Below are positions 50,646 through 59,682 of a stretch of 64,000 nt of DNA, in pieces. Numbering within the stretch: position 1 is the stretch's first letter; each line of letters begins with the position of its first letter. Source of the stretch: Perlucidibaca wandonensis (GTDB lineage Bacteria; Pseudomonadota; Gammaproteobacteria; Pseudomonadales; Moraxellaceae); NCBI RefSeq assembly GCF_042677145.1, contig NZ_JBHTIT010000001.1:1736001-1800000 (forward strand). The letters run 5' to 3'. Position numbers and translations under genes: made by a program. The notes beneath the pieces are model-generated. The model was not told the origin of the DNA, did no database searches, and saw only the letters and a list, made by a program, of their open reading frames with translations.

Positions 50646-50861
50646 ATGAACAAATTCACCCCACTCGCCTTAGTCACAGTAGCCGCGTTCGCGCTGGCTG
50701 CCTGTGATGGCGAAAACAATAAGGCCGTAGCTAACGATGGTTTTGTTGCTGAGGTTCGCGCATTGCTTAATGACATGAGCGAAGCGATGGAACCCATGCA
50801 GGCGCTATTTGATCGCCTGATAGCTACAACGCCAGAAACGACGGAGCCGGAGCCTCTATGA
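50646..50861 (+). CDS. Small lipoprotein
   Basis: A 71-residue protein with a lipoprotein signal (LVTVAAFALAACDGENNK; lipobox LAAC) and an acidic C-terminus. AGGAG stands seven bases before the ATG at 50646. Mature length is about 50 residues. It probably sits at the envelope with the DUF4331 protein. Its stop overlaps the next start by four bases (ATGA). Confidence 0.7.
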   Translation: MNKFTPLALVTVAAFALAACDGENNKAVANDGFVAEVRALLNDMSEAMEPMQALFDRLIATTPETTEPEPL

Positions 50862-52036
50862 GGCTTGGGCTACTTCTTGCCCTGAGTACGCTAGTGTCGA
50901 CGCCCTTATGGGCGGCCGACACCATGCGCCAGGTAATTACACCCTCCGACGACAGCATCGTGTTGGAATCTTTGCCATCTGGCCCACGCATCAGTGCACC
51001 AACCACCACTACCAATACAAGCTCACTCGCCTCGCAACTAGAACGCGTGCAAAGCTTACTCACTATCGCCAGACAACAAGGCGACCCTCGATATTTAGGC
51101 TATGCCGACGCGCAACTGCGTGTGCTGCTAGCCAAACACCCTGCCGATCTTGGCACCCAATTACTTCAAGCACGATTGCTGCAAGCAAATCATCATTTTG
51201 ATGCTGCTGAGCGCGTGCTCAATACCCTACTGGCCTCGCCTTCTGCCGTGCATTCAGAAGCAGCATTAATGAGCGCATCGATTGCCCTAGTTCAAGGCCG
51301 CTATGCTCATGCCACAAAGCGCTGTCATCAGCTCACGGGCCTTGCGATGTTGCCGTTTTCCTTGATCTGCCAAGCGCAAGTGCAAGGGGCGACCGGACAA
51401 GCAAGCGAAGCACTGGCCAGGCTCAATGCCTTGCCCGCCAAGCAGCTAGGGCTAACCTCGGATCAACGCACGTGGTGGCGCCTGAGTCAGGCCGACATGG
51501 CCGATAGACTCGGATCCGATAACAGTGCCGAGGACGACTATCGAGAAGCGGCAGCTGCGGGATCAGCTGAGGCCGTAGCTGCCTATGCCGACTGGTTATT
51601 TTGGCAAGGGCATGCACGCGATAGCCTGAGCTTGCTTGCGCCGTGGACGGCCCACGATGGTCTACTCAGCTTACTCACGCGAGCCGAACAACAGCTAGGC
51701 CTTAGCAAGTCTGCAACTGCGCATAAGCAGCAAGCGCTTGGTCGCTGGCAGGCATTCCTAGCGCGAGGCGAGCCTGGCCATGAGCGCGAACTAGCCACAT
51801 TTTATTTGGATGTAATGCAGCAACCCGCAACTGCTTTACGCCTTGCTCAGCGCAATTGGACGGTGCAGCGCGAAACCGCTGACTACCGCATATATATTCG
51901 AGCCGCCTTAGCGCAATCTGCCAAAAAAGACTTAGCTATCTTGGCCAAATGGCAAGCCAGCACTAAGTTTGAAGATGTCCGTGTACAGCGCTGGCTGAGT
52001 GCTGGAAATGCCGCGTTACCGAGCTCAAATAAATGA
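50858..52036 (+). CDS. Exported TPR-like repeat protein
   Basis: A 392-residue protein with a signal peptide (LLLALSTLVSTPLWA) and helical TPR-type repeats throughout (LRVLLAKHPADLGTQLLQAR, AERVLNTLL, ALARLNALPA). TPR proteins scaffold complexes, so it may assemble the DUF4331 and HupE-like products in the periplasm. It overlaps both neighbours by four bases. Confidence 0.7.
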   Translation: MRLGLLLALSTLVSTPLWAADTMRQVITPSDDSIVLESLPSGPRISAPTTTTNTSSLASQLERVQSLLTIARQQGDPRYLGYADAQLRVLLAKHPADLGTQLLQARLLQANHHFDAAERVLNTLLASPSAVHSEAALMSASIALVQGRYAHATKRCHQLTGLAMLPFSLICQAQVQGATGQASEALARLNALPAKQLGLTSDQRTWWRLSQADMADRLGSDNSAEDDYREAAAAGSAEAVAAYADWLFWQGHARDSLSLLAPWTAHDGLLSLLTRAEQQLGLSKSATAHKQQALGRWQAFLARGEPGHERELATFYLDVMQQPATALRLAQRNWTVQRETADYRIYIRAALAQSAKKDLAILAKWQASTKFEDVRVQRWLSAGNAALPSSNK

Positions 52037-53175
52037 GTCATTGTCTGCGGATTTTTGCGGGCATCTGCCTTTTACTGCTGGCTTCGCTGAGTTGGGCGCA
52101 TAAAGCAGGCGATAGCTATTTAACGATTGAGCAAGACGGCCCTGTACTTGGTGTGACATGGGATGTGGCGCTGCGCGACTTAGATTTGCTGCTCGTGCTC
52201 GATAGCAATAATGATCATCAGCTAACGTGGGGCGAAGTACGCACGCGCAGTGCCGATATAGAAAGCCTGCTGCAAAGCCAACTAACACTGAAGCTGGGCA
52301 AGCACGCCTGCGAATGGCTGGGCCAGTCGGCTCCGCTGGGCGTAGTGCAACATAGCGATGGGCTGTATGCCGCTCAGCACTGGCTAGTTACTTGCCCCGG
52401 TGCACAAGATGGTGATGCGCTGAATATCGACTATCGCCTGCTAAACGGCATCGATAGCCTACACCGAGGGCTGCTCAGCCTGCACTCAGGAAACCAGCAC
52501 AGCACAGCCGTGCTTCGCCCCGATCAAGGTGCCGTTGATATCGCTACCGACTCCAGTCTGTGGTTAACGTTTACGCGCTTTATGCATGAGGGCATTCATC
52601 ATTTGCTCTCTGGCTACGACCATATTTTATTTTTACTGTGCTTGCTGCTACCGGCCTGTCTAGCGCGCCAAGATAAACAGTGGCTACCCTCGCGTTCATT
52701 TCGCTCAGCCATAACGCATACGGCTGGCGTTGTGACCGCCTTTACTGTGGCACACTCGATCACCTTGGCGCTTGCTGCACTTCAAGTGGTTGTGCTGCCT
52801 TCACGATGGGTAGAGTCGGCTATTGCTGCCTCCATTGTGCTCGCCGCCGTGCACACAATATCGCCACGCCTGATTCACTCGCGCGCACTGCTGGCCGGCC
52901 TCTTTGGTCTGATTCATGGCTTTGGTTTTGCTGGCGTATTGCAAGGATTACCGCTTACCACGGGCCCTCGCCTTTCAGCTCTAGCAGGCTTTAATACCGG
53001 TGTTGAGCTAGGCCAACTGAGTATTGTCTTAGTGTTATTTCCACTACTTTGGTGGGCTAGATCTTCACGCATTTATCGCAAATTTGTACTGCCTGTTGGC
53101 AGCTTACTCATCGCTCTGGTGGCGAGTATTTGGCTGTTGCAACGGGTATTTGAATGGCAACTTATTCCGGGGTAA
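52033..53175 (+). CDS. HupE/UreJ-like membrane protein with an EF-hand-like loop
   Basis: A 380-residue inner-membrane protein: signal peptide (LLLLASLSWA), an extracytoplasmic domain of about 170 residues, then seven or so helices of the HupE/UreJ_2 type (HEGIHHLLSGYDHILFLLCL, THTAGVVTAFTVAHSI, FGLIHGFGFAGVL) with conserved His residues suited to metal transport. The extracytoplasmic domain contains DSNNDHQLTWGE near residues 56-67, which has all the oxygen ligands of a calcium EF-hand loop. Substrate unknown. Confidence 0.78.
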   Translation: MSHCLRIFAGICLLLLASLSWAHKAGDSYLTIEQDGPVLGVTWDVALRDLDLLLVLDSNNDHQLTWGEVRTRSADIESLLQSQLTLKLGKHACEWLGQSAPLGVVQHSDGLYAAQHWLVTCPGAQDGDALNIDYRLLNGIDSLHRGLLSLHSGNQHSTAVLRPDQGAVDIATDSSLWLTFTRFMHEGIHHLLSGYDHILFLLCLLLPACLARQDKQWLPSRSFRSAITHTAGVVTAFTVAHSITLALAALQVVVLPSRWVESAIAASIVLAAVHTISPRLIHSRALLAGLFGLIHGFGFAGVLQGLPLTTGPRLSALAGFNTGVELGQLSIVLVLFPLLWWARSSRIYRKFVLPVGSLLIALVASIWLLQRVFEWQLIPG

Positions 53176-53177
53176 TT

Positions 53178-53729
53178 ATGGCCGACGAACTGGCCGACTT
53201 GGTCACACGCATGGGTGCTGGTGACCAACAAGCATTTGCGACGCTTTACCAACGCACGTCACCAAGGCTATTCACTTTAGCCATTTCGGTTTTGCGCAAT
53301 CGCGACTTAGCGCAGGAAGTGCTGCAGGAAGCTTTTATCAATATTTGGCGCTCAGCTAGCAGCTATCACGCAGGTAAAGGCAGCGTGCAAGTCTGGCTAA
53401 ATGTCATTGTCCGAAATCGATGCATAGATAGCTTACGGCAACGCACAAGCCGTATTGAAGAAGTTGACTTAGTCGACTGGCCAGAATTGGTTTCTGAGCA
53501 ACCATCGCCATTACAGGCCTTGCAAACTCAACATGAAGCTACCGACTTAGCACGCTGTATGGATGGCCTCGATAGCCAGCAGCAACGCGCTCTTACGCTG
53601 GCATTTTTTCATGGCCTAAGCCATCGCGAACTGGCCGAAAAGCTCGCAGCCCCACTGGGCTCGGTGAAGTCACATGTCCGCCGCGGCTTAGCAAACTTAC
53701 GGAGGTGCCTACATCATGCAACTATCTAA
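53178..53729 (+). CDS. ECF RNA polymerase sigma factor
   Basis: A 183-residue sigma factor with region 2 (FATLYQRTSPRLFTLAISVL, LAQEVLQEAFINIW) and region 4 (QQRALTLAFFHGLSHRELAE, GSVKSHVRRGLANLR). It resembles the group whose partner is an RskA-type anti-sigma factor, encoded directly downstream with a 14-base overlap. It probably drives this operon or an envelope-stress regulon. The ATG at 53178, two bases after the previous stop, is preferred over an in-frame ATG inside it. Confidence 0.85.
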   Translation: MADELADLVTRMGAGDQQAFATLYQRTSPRLFTLAISVLRNRDLAQEVLQEAFINIWRSASSYHAGKGSVQVWLNVIVRNRCIDSLRQRTSRIEEVDLVDWPELVSEQPSPLQALQTQHEATDLARCMDGLDSQQQRALTLAFFHGLSHRELAEKLAAPLGSVKSHVRRGLANLRRCLHHATI

Positions 53730-54414
53730 TGAGATGACTGACGCCCTTAGTGCCGAAGCTGCCTTAGGGACACTGCGTGGAGCAGCAGCTAAACGCTGGC
53801 AACGATTGAGCGCCGCGGACTCAAAGCTTATTGACCAAGTTGCAAGTTGGGAGCAGCTCTTAGCGCCGATGGCAAACTGGCTACCGGAAACGCCCGTACC
53901 GACTGGAGTGTGGAATGGTATTGAGCAGGTACTTTTTGCCGCGCCAGTACCTTTGCCTGCTCGCCGCTCAACGAATGCACGCTGGATTGGTGCAACCTTA
54001 GCTATGGCCGCAAGCCTTGGCCTCTGGTTAGCGTTACCGTCAGCTCCTACGACCATTTCAACTCCGGCTTTGCAGCTGAAAACACTGGCAACGCTGAGCA
54101 GTGAACATCAGCTCGCTCGCTGGCAAATTAGCCAGCGTAGCGACGGCCAAGTCAGCGTCTCAGTCAACGTGGCTTGGCAACAACCTGCTAATCGAAGCCT
54201 GCAACTCTGGGCTATCGATACAGAAGGTACTCCGCACTCGCTAGGGATAATTACTTTGGTTGAACAAAGCTCCACGCTAAACCTCAGCGTTACTCAGCGC
54301 GATCAGCTAAGTCGGGTTACGGTTTTTGCTATTAGCGATGAACCACTTGGTGGCTCACTCAATGCTCTGCCCAGCGGCCCAGTTATATTTAGCGGTAAAG
54401 CCTCCAAAAGTTAG
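53716..54414 (+). CDS. RskA-type anti-sigma factor
   Basis: A 232-residue single-pass membrane protein: cytosolic N-terminal sigma-binding region (residues 1-85; GVWNGIEQVLF), one helix (WIGATLAMAASLGLWLALP, about 92-110) and a periplasmic RskA domain (VSVNVAWQQPANRSLQLWAI, TLNLSVTQRDQL). No zinc-binding HxxxCxxC is present. It should hold the preceding ECF sigma factor inactive at the membrane until a signal arrives. The 179 bases after it show no gene. Confidence 0.8.
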   Translation: MQLSNEMTDALSAEAALGTLRGAAAKRWQRLSAADSKLIDQVASWEQLLAPMANWLPETPVPTGVWNGIEQVLFAAPVPLPARRSTNARWIGATLAMAASLGLWLALPSAPTTISTPALQLKTLATLSSEHQLARWQISQRSDGQVSVSVNVAWQQPANRSLQLWAIDTEGTPHSLGIITLVEQSSTLNLSVTQRDQLSRVTVFAISDEPLGGSLNALPSGPVIFSGKASKS

Positions 54415-54593
54415 AGCACCGTAAGTCTGTAGTAGTCAATTAATCTCAGACACGGTTTTAGGTTTTTCTTCAGCAATTTACGACGCTAATATGGTCATAA
54501 GGCCTAGCTATGCAGGAAGCCATCAACACCCTATGACCTAAGGCTGCTGTCAGGGCATACTAAGCACTAAGAAAAATTCGCCTGGGGTACGTT

Positions 54594-57500
54594 TTGACTA
54601 ATCAGCCGAACTGGCTACGCGCCATATTATTGGCCACCGCCATGCTGTCTGCACCGACGGCCTGGAGCGTAGAGCCCGCCAGCAAAGATGCGCCCCCTCG
54701 CGAAGCTGCTGTACCTAGCGCACAAGAAGTCACGCTGACGCATTTACAGGCCGAGATTGCCGATTTGCAGGCATTGCTAGTCGGTCAGCTGCCACAAAAC
54801 GCCTCGCTGCCAGCGCTATTTGAAATTGACTTAAGCGATGCGCAAGCCGTGACGCAGCGCATCCAATCGCTGCAAGAGCGGCTAAGTGTCGAGATAGAGG
54901 AAGCGCCAGCGACAAATAGCAGTGCGGAGAAAAAAGACACCGCACCAAGCAAGAAGGCTGGCACCGAGCAAGTGCAATCTAAAGCTCCCGTCGCTCAGGC
55001 AGACCATTTTGTTTTATTGCGACGTGAGCGTGATCGCCTGCGCTTGAGCTTTCTGCAGCTGCCAGCGGAGCGACGCGTCGCGCTCATTGAGCAAGACCGC
55101 TTAAAGCGCGCGCAAGAATCATTGCTGGCCGAACAAGCGGCTTCGGCAAAGGCTTTAGCATCTACTGAACTTGCTCGCGATAACGCGCTGGCCGCTGCTA
55201 CTGCCGCGCGTAATGATGGCGAGCGCGTATTGGCGACTGAAGAGGCGCGTCTATTAGCGCAACTCAGCGAGCTTGCAGCGCTGCGCCAACAATGGGCCGA
55301 ATCTAATCAAACCCAGCTCGATCAACGCCGAGAATTATTTGCCCGTTACGCAGCTGTCTCGCAGCAAACACCATTGCCAAGCGCGCAGGCCGACGAACTT
55401 TACAGCAGCATTCGTAGCGATTTAAAGAGCCTGCGCGAAGGTGCGGCGCAAGCGCTAAACAGACTCAATAGCGCCAGTCAGCTGCCCCTACGAGAAGAGC
55501 CGCTATCGCTAAACGACAGCCGCTTTGCCGCTCACGGTGCGCTAGTCGCACGCATCATCCAGCTGCGCCAGCGCATAGCACAAGAAACCGCACAGCTCAC
55601 AGAGCGCGAGCAGCAAGAGCGCTATCAAGACGCCAATACTAAGATGACTGGCCTGCAAACTTTGCAGGCCCAGCGCGTGACTTTACTAGGCCAGCTCAGC
55701 CCCGAAAAGCGCTCAGAGGCAACCGGCTTTAATACCCAGGGCATGGCTCGGGTGCTCGATGAAATCGCCCACGTTCGCCTCATGGCTAGCTGGTATCCGC
55801 TGCAACGAGCGCATGACGCCCAGAGCCTATTCTCGCTGCTGCAAGATGTGTTTACCGCCGGCAAACTCGGCATTGATTTACTAAAGCTACTGCTGCTTAT
55901 CGGGCTCAGCGTATGGGTGCGACGCCGCTGCCGAGGCTGGATTAATCGCGCTCGGCAATGGCTCATCACGCATGTGCAGCCAAAGACCTTACGCGCCAAT
56001 ATCGATCGCGCCGCCATCACCCTCACCGCTGTTGCCCGCGAACTCACCTTACTGCTCAGCATCTATCTGATTTTCGACTGGCTTTATGCGTCGGAGTTGA
56101 TCATTGCTGAAGTGGCTGTGCTGCGCAAACTAGCCTATGCCTATGGCTTTTACGCACTGGCTTTGGCGCTGATTCACCGAGTATTTCTCACCGCCATTTC
56201 TCGCTACCGAGCCGTTAGCAACGAGCTCAATCACAAGATTTTGCGCTCATTACGCTGGGTCGCGCGCTGGGCCTTAGTAGTCACCATTTACCTAATTTTT
56301 GCGCAAGCCTTACTCGGTCGCGGTGCGCTTTATGGCATTGCCGAGGACGTTGCGACGCTTGGTGGTTTGATCGTGGCTTGGCGCTTAATCCGCGCCTGGC
56401 GTAGCGAAGTCACGCAAGCGTATTTGAGCTATTCGCCAAATGGTCGCTTAGCTGAGCTAGTTCATAAAAGCCAAAATCATAGCTATGGTTTAGCCCTTGC
56501 CGCCATGGCATTTATCTTCGTTGCAGCGCGTGGCTTATGGACATGGGTCAGCGATTTAGCGCTTGGCTTTGAACAAACACGCAAGGCCTTAGCCTACTTA
56601 TTTCGCCGCCAACTCGAGCGCAAATCGCGCAATCAAGCAGATGCTTTTGAGGTCGCACCACTGCCGGAAGAACTGATGCTGGCATTCAGCGAAGAGCCCG
56701 CTACTGCCGACCTCAGCATCGATAACTTCCCTAAGCTCAACACTGTCCTAGAGAAAGCTATCGCGCTCCATGATGGCGGCCGTGGCGACTTGATCGCGCT
56801 AACGGGCGATCGTGGCGCCGGCAAAACTAGCTGGCTGATGGCGCTCAAACGCAGCCTGCCGGACGATATGACCTGTGTTTATCACAGCCTAGAAGAGCGT
56901 AATTATCAGGCCGATGGTGTTTGCCTATTGCTCTGCCACGCGCTCGGCATCGCAGACTCGACAGATCCAGATCAAATCATTGCTCAGCTGCACGCGCAGC
57001 GCCCGCAAGTTGTGCTGCTCGACTTAGGCCAAAACCTAATGTTGCGCACAGTCGGCGGCTTGGCTGGCTACGATGCCTTTGTCTACATCGCTCAGGCCAC
57101 TGTGGGGCGTGTGCTCTGGGTCATTGCTTTCGCATCATGGCCGTTTGAGTATTTGCAGCGCATCCATCCCAACCGTGATGTCTACGACCAGCACTTGGCA
57201 CTACCGCCATGGTCTGACCAACGTATTGGCGAACTTATCGATGCACGCATGGAATCCGCCGGCTTCACTGCCGACTACGACAGCCTGCTTAATAACGATG
57301 CCTTAGCGCCAAACCCAACACCACTGATCAACGACGAAGAAGCGGAGCGTGTTGCCGATCGTTATCACCGGCTGGTTTGGGATTATGCCGATGGCAATCC
57401 GCGCTTAGCCCTGCACTTTTTCCGTATGTCGTTACAGCTGATCGGCGATAAGCGCGTCGAAGTGCATCTCTTCCCCATGCCTCCGATGAGTGCACTTGAG

Positions 57501-57737
57501 GACTTCGCCACGCGCACGCACTATGTTTTGGCGTGCTTGGTGCAGCATGAAAACCTCACTGCCCCCGAGGCCGCAAAATCATTATGCTTTGCCTTAAATG
57601 AGTGCGAGCGTGCTTTGTACTTGCTACATAAGCGCGGCTTTTTAACCACCTGCGACGACCAACGCTACCGCGTGTCATCGCATTGGAACCGTGCCGTGCT
57701 GCGCTTTTTGCAGCGTAAAAAATTACTCGTGGTATGA
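54594..57737 (+). CDS. Membrane protein with periplasmic coiled coil and cytosolic P-loop NTPase
   Basis: A 1047-residue protein. It has a signal peptide (residues 1-25), a long predicted periplasmic coiled coil (about 40-400, rich in Leu, Gln, Glu, Arg), about six membrane helices (about 425-680; LLKLLLLIGLSVWV, ELTLLLSIYLIFDWL, ALVVTIYLIFAQALL, ALAAMAFIFVAARGLW), then a P-loop domain with Walker A GDRGAGKTS (about 737-745) and Walker-B-like QVVLLDLG (about 804-811) and a C-terminal winged-helix-like end. The first part resembles MscK-type channels, but the MscS pore domain is replaced by the NTPase. The start is TTG with GGGG upstream. An MscS gene follows after ten bases. Confidence 0.7.
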   Translation: MTNQPNWLRAILLATAMLSAPTAWSVEPASKDAPPREAAVPSAQEVTLTHLQAEIADLQALLVGQLPQNASLPALFEIDLSDAQAVTQRIQSLQERLSVEIEEAPATNSSAEKKDTAPSKKAGTEQVQSKAPVAQADHFVLLRRERDRLRLSFLQLPAERRVALIEQDRLKRAQESLLAEQAASAKALASTELARDNALAAATAARNDGERVLATEEARLLAQLSELAALRQQWAESNQTQLDQRRELFARYAAVSQQTPLPSAQADELYSSIRSDLKSLREGAAQALNRLNSASQLPLREEPLSLNDSRFAAHGALVARIIQLRQRIAQETAQLTEREQQERYQDANTKMTGLQTLQAQRVTLLGQLSPEKRSEATGFNTQGMARVLDEIAHVRLMASWYPLQRAHDAQSLFSLLQDVFTAGKLGIDLLKLLLLIGLSVWVRRRCRGWINRARQWLITHVQPKTLRANIDRAAITLTAVARELTLLLSIYLIFDWLYASELIIAEVAVLRKLAYAYGFYALALALIHRVFLTAISRYRAVSNELNHKILRSLRWVARWALVVTIYLIFAQALLGRGALYGIAEDVATLGGLIVAWRLIRAWRSEVTQAYLSYSPNGRLAELVHKSQNHSYGLALAAMAFIFVAARGLWTWVSDLALGFEQTRKALAYLFRRQLERKSRNQADAFEVAPLPEELMLAFSEEPATADLSIDNFPKLNTVLEKAIALHDGGRGDLIALTGDRGAGKTSWLMALKRSLPDDMTCVYHSLEERNYQADGVCLLLCHALGIADSTDPDQIIAQLHAQRPQVVLLDLGQNLMLRTVGGLAGYDAFVYIAQATVGRVLWVIAFASWPFEYLQRIHPNRDVYDQHLALPPWSDQRIGELIDARMESAGFTADYDSLLNNDALAPNPTPLINDEEAERVADRYHRLVWDYADGNPRLALHFFRMSLQLIGDKRVEVHLFPMPPMSALEDFATRTHYVLACLVQHENLTAPEAAKSLCFALNECERALYLLHKRGFLTTCDDQRYRVSSHWNRAVLRFLQRKKLLVV

Positions 57738-57747
57738 GGCATACGCA

Positions 57748-58644
57748 ATGAATGACACCACGCAAATTTTGCAATTTATTCGCCCTGGCAGCATCCCCAC
57801 GGTGCTGATTATTATTGCCTTCGCTTGGGCCGCAGTTCAGCTCTTGCGCAAAGCCAGCGATCAGCTTGGCGACCGCATGGTGGACCGCCGCTTAGCGATT
57901 AATCAGCTCGCCACCATCCTTCGTTTCGTTATTTATATCGGCACTATCTCGGCCATTGTGCCGGTGATTTTTGTGCTCTCGGATGAAATGCTGCTGGCCT
58001 TGGGCGGCACCATTGCGGTCACGGTTGGCTTTGCTTTTAAAGACTTGGCGGCATCAATTATTGCCGGCATCACTCTGCTCATCGATAAGCCATTTCAAGT
58101 CGGCGATCGAGTCAGCTTCGATGGCTATTATGGCGAAATTGTTGCCATTGGCCTGCGCTCGGTACGCTTGGTCACGCTGGATGACAACCTCATCACCATT
58201 CCCAATAACAAGTTTCTTAATGACAGCGTTTCCAGCGGCAATGCTGGCGAGCTCAATATGCTCATCCAGCTCGACTTTTATATTGCCATCGACCAAGACC
58301 TTGCTAGCGCCAAACGCATTGCGCGTGATGCGATTACTAGCAGCCCATATGCCTATCTCGACAAACCATGGGCAGTGTTGGTTAACGAAGTGGTACATGA
58401 GCAATATTTCGCGCTGCGCGTTCGCACCAAGGTCTATGTCATGGATGTGCGCAATGAAAAGCTGCTCGAGTCCGATGTGACCGAGCGCATCGTGCGCGGC
58501 TTTGCCGAAGCCAATATTCAACGACCTGCTATTTTATATCGGCTAGCCCCGCGTGAGCCCAGTGAGGCTCTACTCAATAGCGAGCCCGGCACGGCGACGA
58601 ACATCAGCCCAATGGTTCCTGGCGAGCACGGCGGCCAACCATGA
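57748..58644 (+). CDS. MscS-family mechanosensitive channel
   Basis: A 298-residue MscS homologue: two N-terminal helices, the pore helix TM3 (LGGTIAVTVGFAFKDLAASIIAG), the beta domain (FQVGDRVSFDGYYGEI, LVTLDDNLITIPNNKFL) and a C-terminal alpha/beta domain. It follows the NTPase gene by ten bases and overlaps the K+ channel gene by four, so the three are one transcriptional unit. The NTPase protein could gate or assemble this channel. Confidence 0.88.
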   Translation: MNDTTQILQFIRPGSIPTVLIIIAFAWAAVQLLRKASDQLGDRMVDRRLAINQLATILRFVIYIGTISAIVPVIFVLSDEMLLALGGTIAVTVGFAFKDLAASIIAGITLLIDKPFQVGDRVSFDGYYGEIVAIGLRSVRLVTLDDNLITIPNNKFLNDSVSSGNAGELNMLIQLDFYIAIDQDLASAKRIARDAITSSPYAYLDKPWAVLVNEVVHEQYFALRVRTKVYVMDVRNEKLLESDVTERIVRGFAEANIQRPAILYRLAPREPSEALLNSEPGTATNISPMVPGEHGGQP

Positions 58645-59681
58645 TTCCACCGGTTCGAACACAGAAGCCGCGAAAGCGTATTTATATAAAATCTGAGCAC
58701 TCACCAGAACATGTTTTGCTCCGACGAATCGGTCTTATCCTGGCTTTGATTGGGCTAGTTTTACTGATTTTCTGGCTTGATCGTGATGGCTTAAAAGATA
58801 CGCACGATGGTCATATGAGCTTCGGTGATGTCGCTTATTTTACCGCCGTCACCATCACCACCGTGGGCTATGGCGACATCGTGCCGATCAGTGATCGCGC
58901 TCGCCTAATCGACACTATTTTTGTCACACCGCTGCGCTTAATCATTTGGTTTATTTTCTTAGGCACTGCTTACGAGCTAGTGCTACAACGCTGGCTGGAG
59001 ACACGTCGCATGACTCGTTTACAAAAATCCCTACGCGACCATGTGATCATTTGTGGTTATGGTCATAGCGGCAGAAGTGCCGCACACGAGGCAGTATTGC
59101 GCGGCACGCCTATCGGCCAAGTGCTGATCATTGACCAACATGCTGAGAACTTAAAAGCCGCAGCAGAACATGGCTATATTGGCCTTTTAGGCGATGCCAC
59201 TAGCGAATATATACTCACCGATGCCGGTATCGCGCAGGCTAAAGCAGTGCTCATTTGCCTTGGTCGCGATGATGCTGCCGTGCTCACGATATTGACCTCT
59301 CGCCACCTGAACCCGAGTGTTCGCGTTATCGCATCTGCCAGTGAAGAGGAGAATATTAAGCTCATTCGCCAAGCCGGTGCTGACGCCATCATCGCGCCAT
59401 CGATTGTCGGCGGCTACTTAATGGCGGACTCTGTTGAGTCCACTCATGTCGCAGACTACATCAATGATCTCATGCAATCCGATGGCCGCGTTCGCTTAAT
59501 TGAGCGTGCCGTAGAGCCAGAGGAGATCGGCAAAACTATGCGCGAGCTAGGACCAAATTTAGTTGTGCGAATTAATCGCGGCGGCGAACACATCGGTTTC
59601 TGGGAGGGCGAGCGTTCACGTGCTCAGCCCAATGATCGACTACTAGAAATTGAGTCCAGCCAAGCAACAGACACACCTTAG
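58641..59681 (+). CDS. Two-helix potassium channel with TrkA-N (RCK) domain
   Basis: A 346-residue channel: helix TM1 (LILALIGLVLLIFWL), pore loop with the K+ selectivity filter TVGYGD, TM2 (LIIWFIFLGTAYELV), then an RCK/TrkA-N domain (VIICGYGHSGRSAAHEA, GDATSEYILTDAG) and a TrkA-C-like tail. Ligand-gated K+ efflux would complement MscS in osmotic downshock. The start overlaps the MscS stop (ATGA). Confidence 0.88.
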   Translation: MIPPVRTQKPRKRIYIKSEHSPEHVLLRRIGLILALIGLVLLIFWLDRDGLKDTHDGHMSFGDVAYFTAVTITTVGYGDIVPISDRARLIDTIFVTPLRLIIWFIFLGTAYELVLQRWLETRRMTRLQKSLRDHVIICGYGHSGRSAAHEAVLRGTPIGQVLIIDQHAENLKAAAEHGYIGLLGDATSEYILTDAGIAQAKAVLICLGRDDAAVLTILTSRHLNPSVRVIASASEEENIKLIRQAGADAIIAPSIVGGYLMADSVESTHVADYINDLMQSDGRVRLIERAVEPEEIGKTMRELGPNLVVRINRGGEHIGFWEGERSRAQPNDRLLEIESSQATDTP

Positions 59682-59682
59682 C

